From: Chthoniobacterales bacterium
GTDB lineage: Bacteria > Verrucomicrobiota > Verrucomicrobiia > Chthoniobacterales > UBA10450
Direction: 5' to 3'
Assembly: GCA_013821455.1 (NCBI GenBank)
Contig: JACDGS010000018.1
Coordinates: 1 to 64,000, forward strand
Length of the DNA stretch: 64,000 nucleotides
The first letter of the stretch is position 1; every line of letters begins with the position of its first letter. The translations under genes were made by a program, and so were the position numbers. The notes beneath the pieces were generated by a model, which was not told where the DNA came from, ran no database searches, and saw only the letters and a program-made list of their open reading frames with translations. Shown here piece after piece: positions 51,597 through 60,388 of this stretch.

Positions 51597-52208
51597 CTAA
51601 CTCGTGGTTTTTTCCAGGAGCGAGACGAAGTGCAGCCCGCGCCCGAAGATCAGATTGGCCGGGATAGGATAGAGACCGAGAGTTCGCTTTTCCTGAACCA
51701 CCCGCAACCCAACTTTGTTATAGATTCGATTCCATTCCGTCTCCGAGAGATAGTTATAGGGTAAAACGACGCCGTGGTGAGCATTGCCAAACCAATCCAT
51801 TAAACGCAGCGTCCTACCTCCCAGAGGTCCGGCGAGAAAGTGGTCTTTGAGCAAGACATATTTTCGGGACACCCGAGCAGCCTCAGCCAAAAGCGCGGCG
51901 GGATCTTCGGTGTGATGAAGCACATCCACGAACATGACCAGGTCGAAGCTGTCCTTCTCAAAAGGCATATGTGTGCCATCGAATTGAGTCACCGGAATAT
52001 GAGGTTGCGGTCGCACCAGGACATCGATACCAGCGACAGAGATGTTCTTTCCATTCTCCGAGATACGCGCGGAGATCTGGCCATCACCGCAACCAACATC
52101 CAGCACGCGTGAGCCGACCGGAATCATTTGACCCAGAGCCTCGGATAGCTTCTGCACCCGTCGTCCGAAGACCAGATTCGTATGCAGTGTGTTAAGCAGG
52201 TTCTGCAT
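51597..52208 (-). CDS. Class I SAM-dependent methyltransferase
   Basis: The 203-residue protein has SRVLDVGCGDGQISARISE (SAM motif I), VAGIDVLVRP (motif II), SFDLVMFVDVLHHTEDPAALLAEAARVSRKYVLLKDH (motif III and the acidic site) of a class I methyltransferase. The substrate is unknown; in a glycan cluster a sugar or lipid is likely. Its stop codon begins the base after the stop of the convergent membrane protein, so the two genes abut with no spacer. It follows the GT2 gene in the same direction. Confidence 0.85.
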   Translation of the reverse strand: MQNLLNTLHTNLVFGRRVQKLSEALGQMIPVGSRVLDVGCGDGQISARISENGKNISVAGIDVLVRPQPHIPVTQFDGTHMPFEKDSFDLVMFVDVLHHTEDPAALLAEAARVSRKYVLLKDHFLAGPLGGRTLRLMDWFGNAHHGVVLPYNYLSETEWNRIYNKVGLRVVQEKRTLGLYPIPANLIFGRGLHFVSLLEKTTS

Positions 52209-52214
52209 TGAGAG

Positions 52215-53486
52215 TTAGCGGCGGCGAAGACCGAGGACACTAAGAAAGAAACTTGAAAGCACGGTTTGAAAGCCCAGTTGAATCAGTAAGGCCGCGGGAA
52301 TAACAAGACGCAAAGTATGCGAAGGGTTGAGCGCGCCAAAAGAGTGGGCCCGCCAGGAGACTACCGCGTAAAGGGAAATGAAGACACCGCCCGCAATCAT
52401 GAGTGCGCCACCGACCAGTCCCGATTCCAAAGTTACATAGTTAAATAGCCTCGTGAGGCGTGGGTCGGGTGGCAAAAGATTTTCACTTACCGCAAACACT
52501 TTGGTAAAGAGAGCGAAGATGATCGATTGATAGCCTAGACTGATGGCGAGCGTGGCATAGACAAGGGTGTGCACGTCGAAGACAATCTTCGCGACGATTT
52601 GCGGCCCAATGAGCAGCCAGGAAGTAGCGAGCAGGCCTCCGAGAATAAGAAGTGCGCCGGGATAGAGAAACAACCAGCGCGGACTAAAGAGCATGAGAAA
52701 CCGCAGGTGCCGCCAGCCATCGCGCCAACTCCGCAAGTGGGGCGGACGGCTTCGACCATCCGGGTAGAGAATCACCGGGACTTCGGCAATCGTTAGGCGA
52801 CGCAGCGAAGCTTTGACTACCATCTCGCTCGCAAATTCCATCCCGGAAGTGCGCAAGTCGAGACCCAGGATTGCTTCGCGACTGAAACCACGCAGGCCAG
52901 AGTGAAAATCGCCGGCGTCGCTGTGAAAGAACAAGCGGCCAATCGCGGTTAAGACCGGGTTACCGAGGAAGCGATGTAACGGCGGCATGGCGCCCGGCTT
53001 AATTCCACCCAGGAACCTGTTACCCATAACCAGGTCATAACCTTGCCGCAGCTTTTCCACGAACGCCGATAGGTCAGTAAAGTCATAGCTATCATCGGCG
53101 TCGCCCATGATGACATACTTACCCCGCGCCGCGTGGATGCCCGCGATCAACGCGCTCCCATAACCAAGAGTCGCAACCGGCACGACGCGCGCGCCGGCTT
53201 GGGTCGCGATCTCTTGCGAACCATCGCTGCTGCCATTGTCCGCCACGACAACCTCACCATTGATCCGATGTTGTTCGAGAAAGGTTAGCGCTTTGCGCAC
53301 ACAGGTCTCCAGCGTTTCCGCTTCGTTCAAGCAAGGCATCAGGATCGAGAGCTCGACTATCTCAGCGGTCGAAGAATGAGTTTCTGCAACGGCAGTCATA
53401 CGAGCGGGAGTCACTTTTTCCTTTTGCGCGAGCATGAGGTTATCTGGCCTAACGAGTAAAGCTGTCGTTTCAAGCCCACAACTCAT
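52215..53486 (-). CDS. GT2-family glycosyltransferase with membrane tail (dolichol-phosphate sugar synthase-like)
   Basis: The 423-residue protein has a GT-A domain: ELSILMPCLNEAETLETCVRKAL, VVVADNGSSDGSQEIATQAGARVV, GKYVIMGDADDSYDF (DxD), MGNRFLGGIKPGAMPPLHRFLGNPVLT and SGLRGFSREAI, typical of polyprenyl-phosphate glycosyltransferases. Residues 260-420 contain four hydrophobic helices. It would make a lipid-linked sugar for use by GT-C enzymes such as the two membrane transferases nearby. The start is uncertain: in-frame ATGs at residues 18 and 30 are alternatives. The first residues overlap an iterated word (LVRPD). Confidence 0.85.
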   Translation of the reverse strand: MSCGLETTALLVRPDNLMLAQKEKVTPARMTAVAETHSSTAEIVELSILMPCLNEAETLETCVRKALTFLEQHRINGEVVVADNGSSDGSQEIATQAGARVVPVATLGYGSALIAGIHAARGKYVIMGDADDSYDFTDLSAFVEKLRQGYDLVMGNRFLGGIKPGAMPPLHRFLGNPVLTAIGRLFFHSDAGDFHSGLRGFSREAILGLDLRTSGMEFASEMVVKASLRRLTIAEVPVILYPDGRSRPPHLRSWRDGWRHLRFLMLFSPRWLFLYPGALLILGGLLATSWLLIGPQIVAKIVFDVHTLVYATLAISLGYQSIIFALFTKVFAVSENLLPPDPRLTRLFNYVTLESGLVGGALMIAGGVFISLYAVVSWRAHSFGALNPSHTLRLVIPAALLIQLGFQTVLSSFFLSVLGLRRR

Positions 53487-53669
53487 AGTTCACGGGAGCA
53501 GAAGCGCCAGCGAAATCCCTCAGGGCCGACCAATTGTTCTCCCGTTTCCATGTGTTCGTCCATAATCCCCACATAGCAAATGCGAGTATCATCGCGCATC
53601 ATTTATGGCCAGGAATCTATCGCTCCAGAGCCAGAATAGTTTGTCGCGTCGGTACCTTGGCTTCATTCC
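53487..53669. other. Intergenic gap, nothing recognisable
   Basis: Between the GT2 and GT39 genes, both on the minus strand, there are no repeats, hairpins or words of the iterated family that I can see apart from AT-rich patches that might hold the promoter of the GT2 gene. Confidence 0.5.
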
Positions 53670-55325
53670 TTAACGAGAGTAACTCTGGAAAACTTGATAG
53701 GTCGCCGCCAAGTCTGGCGGAAGATCGCTGGCCGGAGGAGTCGGTTTTCCGGCGCTGGCGCTCATCTCCTCGAAATGACTCTGGGCCAGCGGGAAAACGG
53801 GGTCCGACTTACTGAAACTGACGTAAAGGTCCTTTTCCTGCGGAGGGAAAATCCGTGCCGCGATGGCCTGCGCGTCCGGCCGGTCCGCAGACCAAGCTTG
53901 AAAAGTCTGCCAGTCATCCCTCACCTTTTGTGCAATCGCTGGTTTGCACAAAGCTCTCAGTTGATTGCCCAAACCCCACTCAACGCAATAAATTGCATCC
54001 GCACTGCCTCCCTTCTTGTTTAGAAATTTGGCCAGCGATTCGATCCGCGGGCTGAAGCGGCCATGGAAACCGGCTATGTCTTTGAACGCTTCGAATTGCA
54101 TCTCCAATCCTTTGAGATTCGACGCAAGCCAGAGACACAAAACGGAACCTTGCAGGAGAAGAATCAGGGCGCGCTTCGGGCCGGAGATGGAATGGGCAAA
54201 TAAGTAGGCCGCACTAAAGCAGGCCAGCAAATCAAATGGGAAAAGCATGATCGTATGATGGGCGCCGCCGGCCTGTGGGGTGAGGGCAATCTCCAGAAGG
54301 ATGATTACGAACATGAGCAGACACCAAAGGCAAAATCTAAGTGTGCGACGATCGATCTGGTTAATGGCACCTTTACTCTCCGCGTAACCTACGAGAGCTA
54401 GAACGAGAAACGCGATGGTCAGAACGATAACGCTCCAGCCGGTCCAGGATGGCAAGGGTGGGACTGACTTTAACCACATGGCTGCCGGGGCTAAACCGGT
54501 GCAAGTATACTCATAGAGCGACCAGAAATGCCAAAGCCGATCCGACAAGGCGGAGGCTTGCGGCTTCTCCAGTAAGGGAAAGATGATCCACAAAGCGAGA
54601 AGGCCTACCGCGATAAGTCCCGCGCCGGCGCCGGCTAATATCCTGGGAGGGACGCTTCTTAGCTTTTGCAGAATCACATCGCGATAGATCACGCAGGTAG
54701 CTGTTGTCAGTGCAATGACGAACCAAATGAAATTGAACTTATCCCAAAAACCCAGGACCCAGAGGACAATGACGGACCAGCAGGTCTTCTTAGTTCCATC
54801 CAGCCAGCGGAAGCAAAGAAGAAGGCAAAGGGCCTTGAAAAAAAGCATGAGCACCTCCGGCCCCCAATCGACCTTGGTAAGAAAGATGAAGCTCGGATGC
54901 GTGGCGCAGGCGACAGAGAAGACAAGCGCCCACCGCGGAGTCAGGACTCGACGCACGAGTGCGTAACCCAGGACCAGGGTGCCGCATGAGACGAGTATCG
55001 CAGGCAGTCGGATACTCCAGGCGGAAACTCCGAAGAGCGCGAAAATCGGTGGATACACCCATGACTTATAGGCACCCACATAAGGAGAAATGAGGATCGG
55101 CACGCCGAACCAGGTTTTATATGCCCCAACCCCAAAACCCGGACTAATAACAAACATCTCGTCGTAATAAAGGCCCGGCGCGTGAATGTTATGCGTAGCA
55201 AGAGTGACAAAGGTTAGGAGCGGGATGAGTAAGGCGGCGAACTCCCACTTCGCCCAACTGGGTCCGATGCTACCTCCCTTAGACTGTGACTGTGGGGTCA
55301 CCGGCGACGATGCGACAGGTTGCAC
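53670..55325 (-). CDS. GT39-like membrane glycosyltransferase (ArnT/PMT type)
   Basis: The 551-residue protein starts with a cytoplasmic tail of about 25 residues and then shows at least ten hydrophobic helices. The first periplasmic loop has APGLYYDEMFVI, the acidic DE pair of the GT-C (ArnT/PMT) active site, followed by LFGVSAWSIRLPAILVSCG and FLTKVDWGPEVLML. The C-terminal third is a soluble periplasmic domain. It would transfer a sugar from a polyprenyl phosphate to a glycan or protein. Its partner is likely the GT2 next to it. The gene contains no exact iterated word. Confidence 0.82.
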   Translation of the reverse strand: MQPVASSPVTPQSQSKGGSIGPSWAKWEFAALLIPLLTFVTLATHNIHAPGLYYDEMFVISPGFGVGAYKTWFGVPILISPYVGAYKSWVYPPIFALFGVSAWSIRLPAILVSCGTLVLGYALVRRVLTPRWALVFSVACATHPSFIFLTKVDWGPEVLMLFFKALCLLLCFRWLDGTKKTCWSVIVLWVLGFWDKFNFIWFVIALTTATCVIYRDVILQKLRSVPPRILAGAGAGLIAVGLLALWIIFPLLEKPQASALSDRLWHFWSLYEYTCTGLAPAAMWLKSVPPLPSWTGWSVIVLTIAFLVLALVGYAESKGAINQIDRRTLRFCLWCLLMFVIILLEIALTPQAGGAHHTIMLFPFDLLACFSAAYLFAHSISGPKRALILLLQGSVLCLWLASNLKGLEMQFEAFKDIAGFHGRFSPRIESLAKFLNKKGGSADAIYCVEWGLGNQLRALCKPAIAQKVRDDWQTFQAWSADRPDAQAIAARIFPPQEKDLYVSFSKSDPVFPLAQSHFEEMSASAGKPTPPASDLPPDLAATYQVFQSYSR

Positions 55326-55673
55326 TTAGTCGCTCGGGCAAGCAGGGTAGGCTGCTGGTAACCCGCGGCTCAACTGCTTTTGGTTAGAAATAATTCCAGA
55401 TGATATTCGCATGCTTTGTCGAAGATACACCAAACCAGCTCGTCGACCGATCGTCAGTGCCCAGCAAAAGAAGATCCTCCTGTAGGGCTAAGGCCTCAAA
55501 AAGCTGAAGCTTGCCGGGCGCACCAGCTAAGTCAACCTAATTGCCAAGCAAATAACTCGCTTTCACCCACCGAAAAGACAAATTACGAAAGTCGTTTTTT
55601 TATTTGGAAAGCGAATTTCTTCTGGCATCTTGTACGGCGCCATGGAAAGAGTCGCAAACAAACTGGTTCGCCT
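55326..55673. other. Upstream region of the sulfotransferase cluster
   Basis: The ORF track extends the next gene into this 348-bp stretch, but those 86 residues lack any domain or hydrophobic character. It probably holds the divergent promoters of the GT39 gene and the sulfotransferase cluster. I see an AT-rich part (CGTTTTTTTATTTGG) about 90 bp upstream of the first gene, but no clear promoter elements, repeats or iterated words. Confidence 0.5.
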
Positions 55674-57953
55674 ATGAAAATATGCTCACTCACCGTTCTT
55701 GTCGTCTTACTCAGCCTTAGCTGCGATTTCGCGCGCGCCAACCAGGCGGATAACAGCACGGTCGCCATAACCGCTAAAAATCCCGGCCCGACACCTTTCA
55801 TCAATCAATTTACCCTGGTCGCGAACGACGTGTCTCTGATCCGGAGCGTTCAGTTCACGATCACTCCTAAAGTTGGTTCCGTGACCAGGCCGCTTTCGGG
55901 CACCTACTCCAGCGATTACCTCACGGGTCGCGGCTACCTGGTGACAGCGTCCAATACGATCTTTCTGCCCGTGTATGGGTTTTACGCCGGGTACGCCAAC
56001 ACAGTCACCCTGACTTACAAATTCATGGATGGCTCATCCAAAACTGCGACCACGACTGTGACCACGCCAGTTTACGATGATCCTTGCCAATACAATACAC
56101 CTACCGTCTTACAAGCCCGCACCAAGAGCACTTCTTTGAGTTATGACTTTATGCTCGTGCGAGAGCGTTGCGATACTTCATCGCCGACGATTATCGATAG
56201 CGATAGCGCCGTGCGATGGATTGGTCCTGCTGGCATTTCTAACATTACCGCGCTCTTGTACGATAACGCTATCTACCAGGCGATGGGTAACAGCCTCCTC
56301 CGCATCGAGCTCGATGGCACGGTGACCACACTGCGTAATTACGCCGACCTTAATGTCACTTATTTTCACCATAACATAGATCGCGGTAAGATCGGTTTAA
56401 TTCTCGACGCGGATATCCCCGCTTATTTCGAATCGACCAACATCGAAGTCGACGCGGCTGGGAACGTCTTGAAGGTCTGGAACCTCGCCGATATTGTAAG
56501 CGCCGCGATGATCGCGGGAGGCGACGATCCCAGCCAGTTTGTTTTTCCTTCGCCAAAAGACTGGTTCCACAACAACTCCGTCACCTATAACCGCGCCGAT
56601 GACTCACTCATCATTTCCAGCCGGGAAAATTTCGTTATTTGCCTGGACTACGAGACAAGTAAGATAAAATGGATTCTGGGCGACCCGACGAAGGAGTGGT
56701 ATCTATTCCCTTCCCTTCGGCAATACGCCCTCAGTCTCCCCGAAGGCACGAATCCACCGATCGGTCAGCATGGTGTCTCCATTGCCTATGACCAGAACCT
56801 TCTCTTGTTTGACAATGCGTTCGCGAGCTGGGCTCACACGCCCAAGGGAAGCGGACGTAGCTATAGCAGCCCGCGGAAGTATGAGATCGATGCAACCGCG
56901 AAGGTCGCGACCGAGATATGGAATTATCCAATGGACGAAAAGGTTTTCAGCGCGCTCTGCGGCAGTGCCTATGAAGATGCGCCTTCTAATTATCTGATCG
57001 ATTACGCTTATGTGTATCATTATTTCACTGGTGAGTACAAGGCCCAACTTCTCGGGCTGGATGCGGCCGGAGAAACGGTCTTTTATTACGAATACCCAAA
57101 CGTCTTCTCAACCTGTCAGCAGGCTTATAACTCTGTGCCGCTTCATTTGGAGAGCACCAAGTTTCCCACTGTCGGCCCACAAGCACTCAATATCTCGACT
57201 CGTGGTCTGGTCTCCAGCAGTGATGACACTCTTATTGGCGGTTTTATTGTTACGGGGACGGAGTCGAAACAAGTCGCCCTGCGCCTCCTGGGTCCGTCAC
57301 TGGTGAATTCGGGGGTTGCCTCGCCCGTCGCAAATCCGGTTCTCACATTATTTGATGCTGCGGGAAAGTTAATCACCACGAATGACAATTGGGCTAATGA
57401 CCCCGCGGCGGCGCAACTAACCGCCGAAGGGCTGGCTCCCAAGAACTCATTGGAGGCTGCGACCCAGCAGCGTCTCGCCCCGGGCACTTACACATTCGTA
57501 GCCAGGAGCGCAGATAGCAGCTCTGGAGTTGGCCTGATCGAAGCTTATGACCTCTCGCCCAAACCTGCCTCGAGGCTGGCTAACTTGAGTACCCGTGGTT
57601 TTGTTGGCACGGGCGACGATGTTCTTATTGGCGGATTTATTGTCGGGGATGTAGCTAACACTAACCTCGTGGTCCGTGCGCTCGGCCCGTCGCTCACAAA
57701 TTTTGGTGTAGCTGGACCTTTGGCCGACCCTCTTCTGACGATCTATGATAAAGATGGGTCTGCCATTGCTGCTAACGACAATTGGCAGACTGACGGGCAC
57801 GCGACGGACCTTCAGAAAAAAGGACTCGCCCCGGCCAACGCGGCGGAGTCTGCGCTTATACTTTTTCTTCCCGCGGGGACTTACTCCGCCGTTGTGACTG
57901 GGACGAATGCCGCGAGCGGTGTCGGCTTGGTCGAGTTCTACGACATCGACTAG
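55674..57953 (+). CDS. Secreted arylsulfate sulfotransferase-like protein, paralog 1
   Basis: The 759-residue precursor has a signal peptide (MKICSLTVLVVLLSLSCDFARA), an N-terminal Ig-like ASST_N domain (to about residue 125), a six-bladed propeller of the arylsulfotransferase type (to about 500) and two C-terminal repeats of about 130 residues. Likely catalytic residues, by comparison with E. coli AssT, are the His of FHHNIDRGK, the His of WFHNNSV, the Arg of IISSRENFV and the His of IGQHGVS. AssT enzymes move sulfate from phenolic esters to phenols without PAPS; a physiological donor here is unknown. Start chosen at the signal peptide. Seven bp separate it from paralog 2. Confidence 0.82.
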   Translation: MKICSLTVLVVLLSLSCDFARANQADNSTVAITAKNPGPTPFINQFTLVANDVSLIRSVQFTITPKVGSVTRPLSGTYSSDYLTGRGYLVTASNTIFLPVYGFYAGYANTVTLTYKFMDGSSKTATTTVTTPVYDDPCQYNTPTVLQARTKSTSLSYDFMLVRERCDTSSPTIIDSDSAVRWIGPAGISNITALLYDNAIYQAMGNSLLRIELDGTVTTLRNYADLNVTYFHHNIDRGKIGLILDADIPAYFESTNIEVDAAGNVLKVWNLADIVSAAMIAGGDDPSQFVFPSPKDWFHNNSVTYNRADDSLIISSRENFVICLDYETSKIKWILGDPTKEWYLFPSLRQYALSLPEGTNPPIGQHGVSIAYDQNLLLFDNAFASWAHTPKGSGRSYSSPRKYEIDATAKVATEIWNYPMDEKVFSALCGSAYEDAPSNYLIDYAYVYHYFTGEYKAQLLGLDAAGETVFYYEYPNVFSTCQQAYNSVPLHLESTKFPTVGPQALNISTRGLVSSSDDTLIGGFIVTGTESKQVALRLLGPSLVNSGVASPVANPVLTLFDAAGKLITTNDNWANDPAAAQLTAEGLAPKNSLEAATQQRLAPGTYTFVARSADSSSGVGLIEAYDLSPKPASRLANLSTRGFVGTGDDVLIGGFIVGDVANTNLVVRALGPSLTNFGVAGPLADPLLTIYDKDGSAIAANDNWQTDGHATDLQKKGLAPANAAESALILFLPAGTYSAVVTGTNAASGVGLVEFYDID

Positions 57954-57960
57954 TAATAAT

Positions 57961-60252
57961 ATGTTAAGTCGAACCATGAGGCTCATTACTCTTCTTTCAT
58001 TCGGTCTCGTGTTACTGCTGCGGCCCGAAATTTCGCAGGCCACGCAAGCCGATGACACCACGATCACGATCGGCGTTAAGACGCCTGGGCCGGTGCCATT
58101 CATCAGCCAGGTCGCTCTTAGTGCGAGCGACACGATCGTCATTAAGTCGATTCAATTTTCCATCGCCCCTAAGAATGGCTCAGTGACTCGTCCACTTTCG
58201 GGCACGTACTCGGCGGCTTATCTGAGCGACCGCGGCGATCTGCAGACTAACGGCACGATCTATCTTCCGGTTTACGGCCTCTACGATGGCTACACGAATA
58301 ATGTCACCCTGACTTATAACTTCGTCGATGGCTCTTCGAAGCAAGCGACCACGACCATCACCACGGCCCCTTTTGATGATCCTTGCGGTTATAAGAATCC
58401 GACCGTCTTACAGGCGAGAACCAAGGACACCAGTCTAAGTTATGACTATCTGATGGTGAAGGAGCGTTGTGACAAATATGCGCCCGCTATCCTGGACACT
58501 GACGGGGCTCTCCGCTGGGTGGGGACCGCCTTTATCGCGGATATCAGCGCCACTTTTTACGATAACTCGGTCTTCATTGCCAGCGGCACGAGTCTTTATC
58601 GCATAGATCTCGATGGCACGGTCACGTTCCTGCATGACTACTCCGATATTGGGGTTACCTTTATTCATCATAACATCGATCGCGGGAAATTTGGATTGAT
58701 CCTCGACGTTCAGACTGCGAGTTACTACCAGTCGACTAACCTGGAGGTGGATACTTCGGGTAACGTGATAAAGATTTGGGATATGGCCGCAATTATTAGC
58801 GCAGCCATGACGGCGGGAGGCGATGACCCCAGCCAGTTCGTCTATCCGGCTCCGAACGATTGGTGGCACAATAACTCAGTCGTTTACAATCGCGCGGATG
58901 ACTCATTGATTATTTCCAGCCGGGAAAACTTCGTTATTTGCCTGGATTATTCCACGAATGCCATCAAGTGGATACTCGGAGACACGACCAAGAAATGGCA
59001 TATTTTTCCGTCGCTCGCTCAATACGCGCTGACTCTGGCGCCGGGGAGCCTGCCCCCAATCGGACAGCACGCCGTCTCATTCAGTTATGACCAGCACTTA
59101 CTGTTGTATGATAACGGTGAAGGGGGCTTTTTCCAGCAACCTGGTGGGCTGACACGAGGCTACTCCGCGCCGCGCAAGTATCAGCTAAATCTGGAAACCC
59201 GGGTGGCCACGGAAGTCTGGAACTACGAGGTGAACCAATCCATCTTTAACTACATTTGCAGCAGCATCTATGAAGATGCGCCTCTCAATTATTTGATTGA
59301 TTATTCCGTTGTGCCTGCCCCATCGGACGGTTCGCTTCACCCTCAGCTTCTCGGGTTAAATGCCGCGGGCGAGAAAGTCTTCTCTTATCAATATGGGGCG
59401 AGTGAGTTTTGTAACACCGCGTTTAACTCGATTCCGCTTCATCTCGACAGCACTAAGTTTCCCGCGGTCGGACCCCAAGCACTCAATATCTCCACTCGCG
59501 GCAGCATCTCCACGGGCGATAATGTCCTCATTGCGGGCTTCATCATTACCGGCAACGAGAGCAAGACTGTAGCACTGCGCCTTCTCGGACCATCGCTGGC
59601 CCAGTCCGGGGTGGGCGATTTTCTGGCCGATCCTGTCCTGAGCTTGTATAACTCCTCCGGCCATCTCGTCGCGACGAACGATGATTGGCAAAGCGATCCC
59701 GCGGCAGCAGCGGAGCTAACCGCAAACCATCTTGCGCCAGGTAATGCGGCGGAAGCCGCACTGGTGGCGACCCTGGCACCTGCTACTTACACGGCGGTAG
59801 GCTCTAGCAAAGGTGGAGATGTCGGGATAGGACTGGTGGAGGCCTACGATTTATCGCCGCTTTCGGGCTCGCGGCTGGCTAACATTAGTACGCGAGGTTT
59901 AGTGGGCGCGGGCGAGAATGTCCTCATCAGCGGTTTTATTGTCGGAGACCTGGATAATGCCAGCGTCATCATTCGCGCGCTGGGACCCTCGCTCGCTCCC
60001 GCGATTAGCAATCCTTTAAGCAATCCGCGGCTCACCGTCTATGACGGCAATGGCGTTGCGCTGACCAGCAACGACGATTGGCAGGACGACCCAAACAAGC
60101 TAGACATCATCAAAGACGGTCTTGCTCCTAACGACGTCTTGGAGGCGGCTACGCTGTTGCATCCGCCCGCTGGCGTGTATTCGGTCGTCGTCGCGGGCGA
60201 GGATGACCCCGATGGAACCGCGCTGGTGGAAGTCTACGATCTCGATCCCTAG
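57961..60252 (+). CDS. Secreted arylsulfate sulfotransferase-like protein, paralog 2
   Basis: The 763-residue precursor (signal peptide MRLITLLSFGLVLLLRPEISQA) has the same architecture as paralog 1. Conserved residues are present: FIHHNIDRGK, WWHNNSVVYN, IISSRENFVI and IGQHAVSF. Only the surrounding loops differ (SAYLSDRGDLQ against SSDYLTGRGYL). Two C-terminal repeats follow (LNISTRGSISTGDNVLIAGF and LANISTRGLVGAGENVLISGF). An alternative ATG five codons in is equally plausible. Tight spacing implies cotranslation with paralog 1. No exact iterated word is in the gene. Confidence 0.82.
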   Translation: MLSRTMRLITLLSFGLVLLLRPEISQATQADDTTITIGVKTPGPVPFISQVALSASDTIVIKSIQFSIAPKNGSVTRPLSGTYSAAYLSDRGDLQTNGTIYLPVYGLYDGYTNNVTLTYNFVDGSSKQATTTITTAPFDDPCGYKNPTVLQARTKDTSLSYDYLMVKERCDKYAPAILDTDGALRWVGTAFIADISATFYDNSVFIASGTSLYRIDLDGTVTFLHDYSDIGVTFIHHNIDRGKFGLILDVQTASYYQSTNLEVDTSGNVIKIWDMAAIISAAMTAGGDDPSQFVYPAPNDWWHNNSVVYNRADDSLIISSRENFVICLDYSTNAIKWILGDTTKKWHIFPSLAQYALTLAPGSLPPIGQHAVSFSYDQHLLLYDNGEGGFFQQPGGLTRGYSAPRKYQLNLETRVATEVWNYEVNQSIFNYICSSIYEDAPLNYLIDYSVVPAPSDGSLHPQLLGLNAAGEKVFSYQYGASEFCNTAFNSIPLHLDSTKFPAVGPQALNISTRGSISTGDNVLIAGFIITGNESKTVALRLLGPSLAQSGVGDFLADPVLSLYNSSGHLVATNDDWQSDPAAAAELTANHLAPGNAAEAALVATLAPATYTAVGSSKGGDVGIGLVEAYDLSPLSGSRLANISTRGLVGAGENVLISGFIVGDLDNASVIIRALGPSLAPAISNPLSNPRLTVYDGNGVALTSNDDWQDDPNKLDIIKDGLAPNDVLEAATLLHPPAGVYSVVVAGEDDPDGTALVEVYDLDP

Positions 60253-60388
60253 TTTAACGCGGCGTCAAATCCCTTTCTCTCGCTCAACAAAAGATTCGAA
60301 AAATTAGCTGGCGCTGCTCATAATTTCGGACAGACTCCCTACGCTTTCGAAGAAGCAGCGATCTTAATTCTATTAAATTATCAAAACT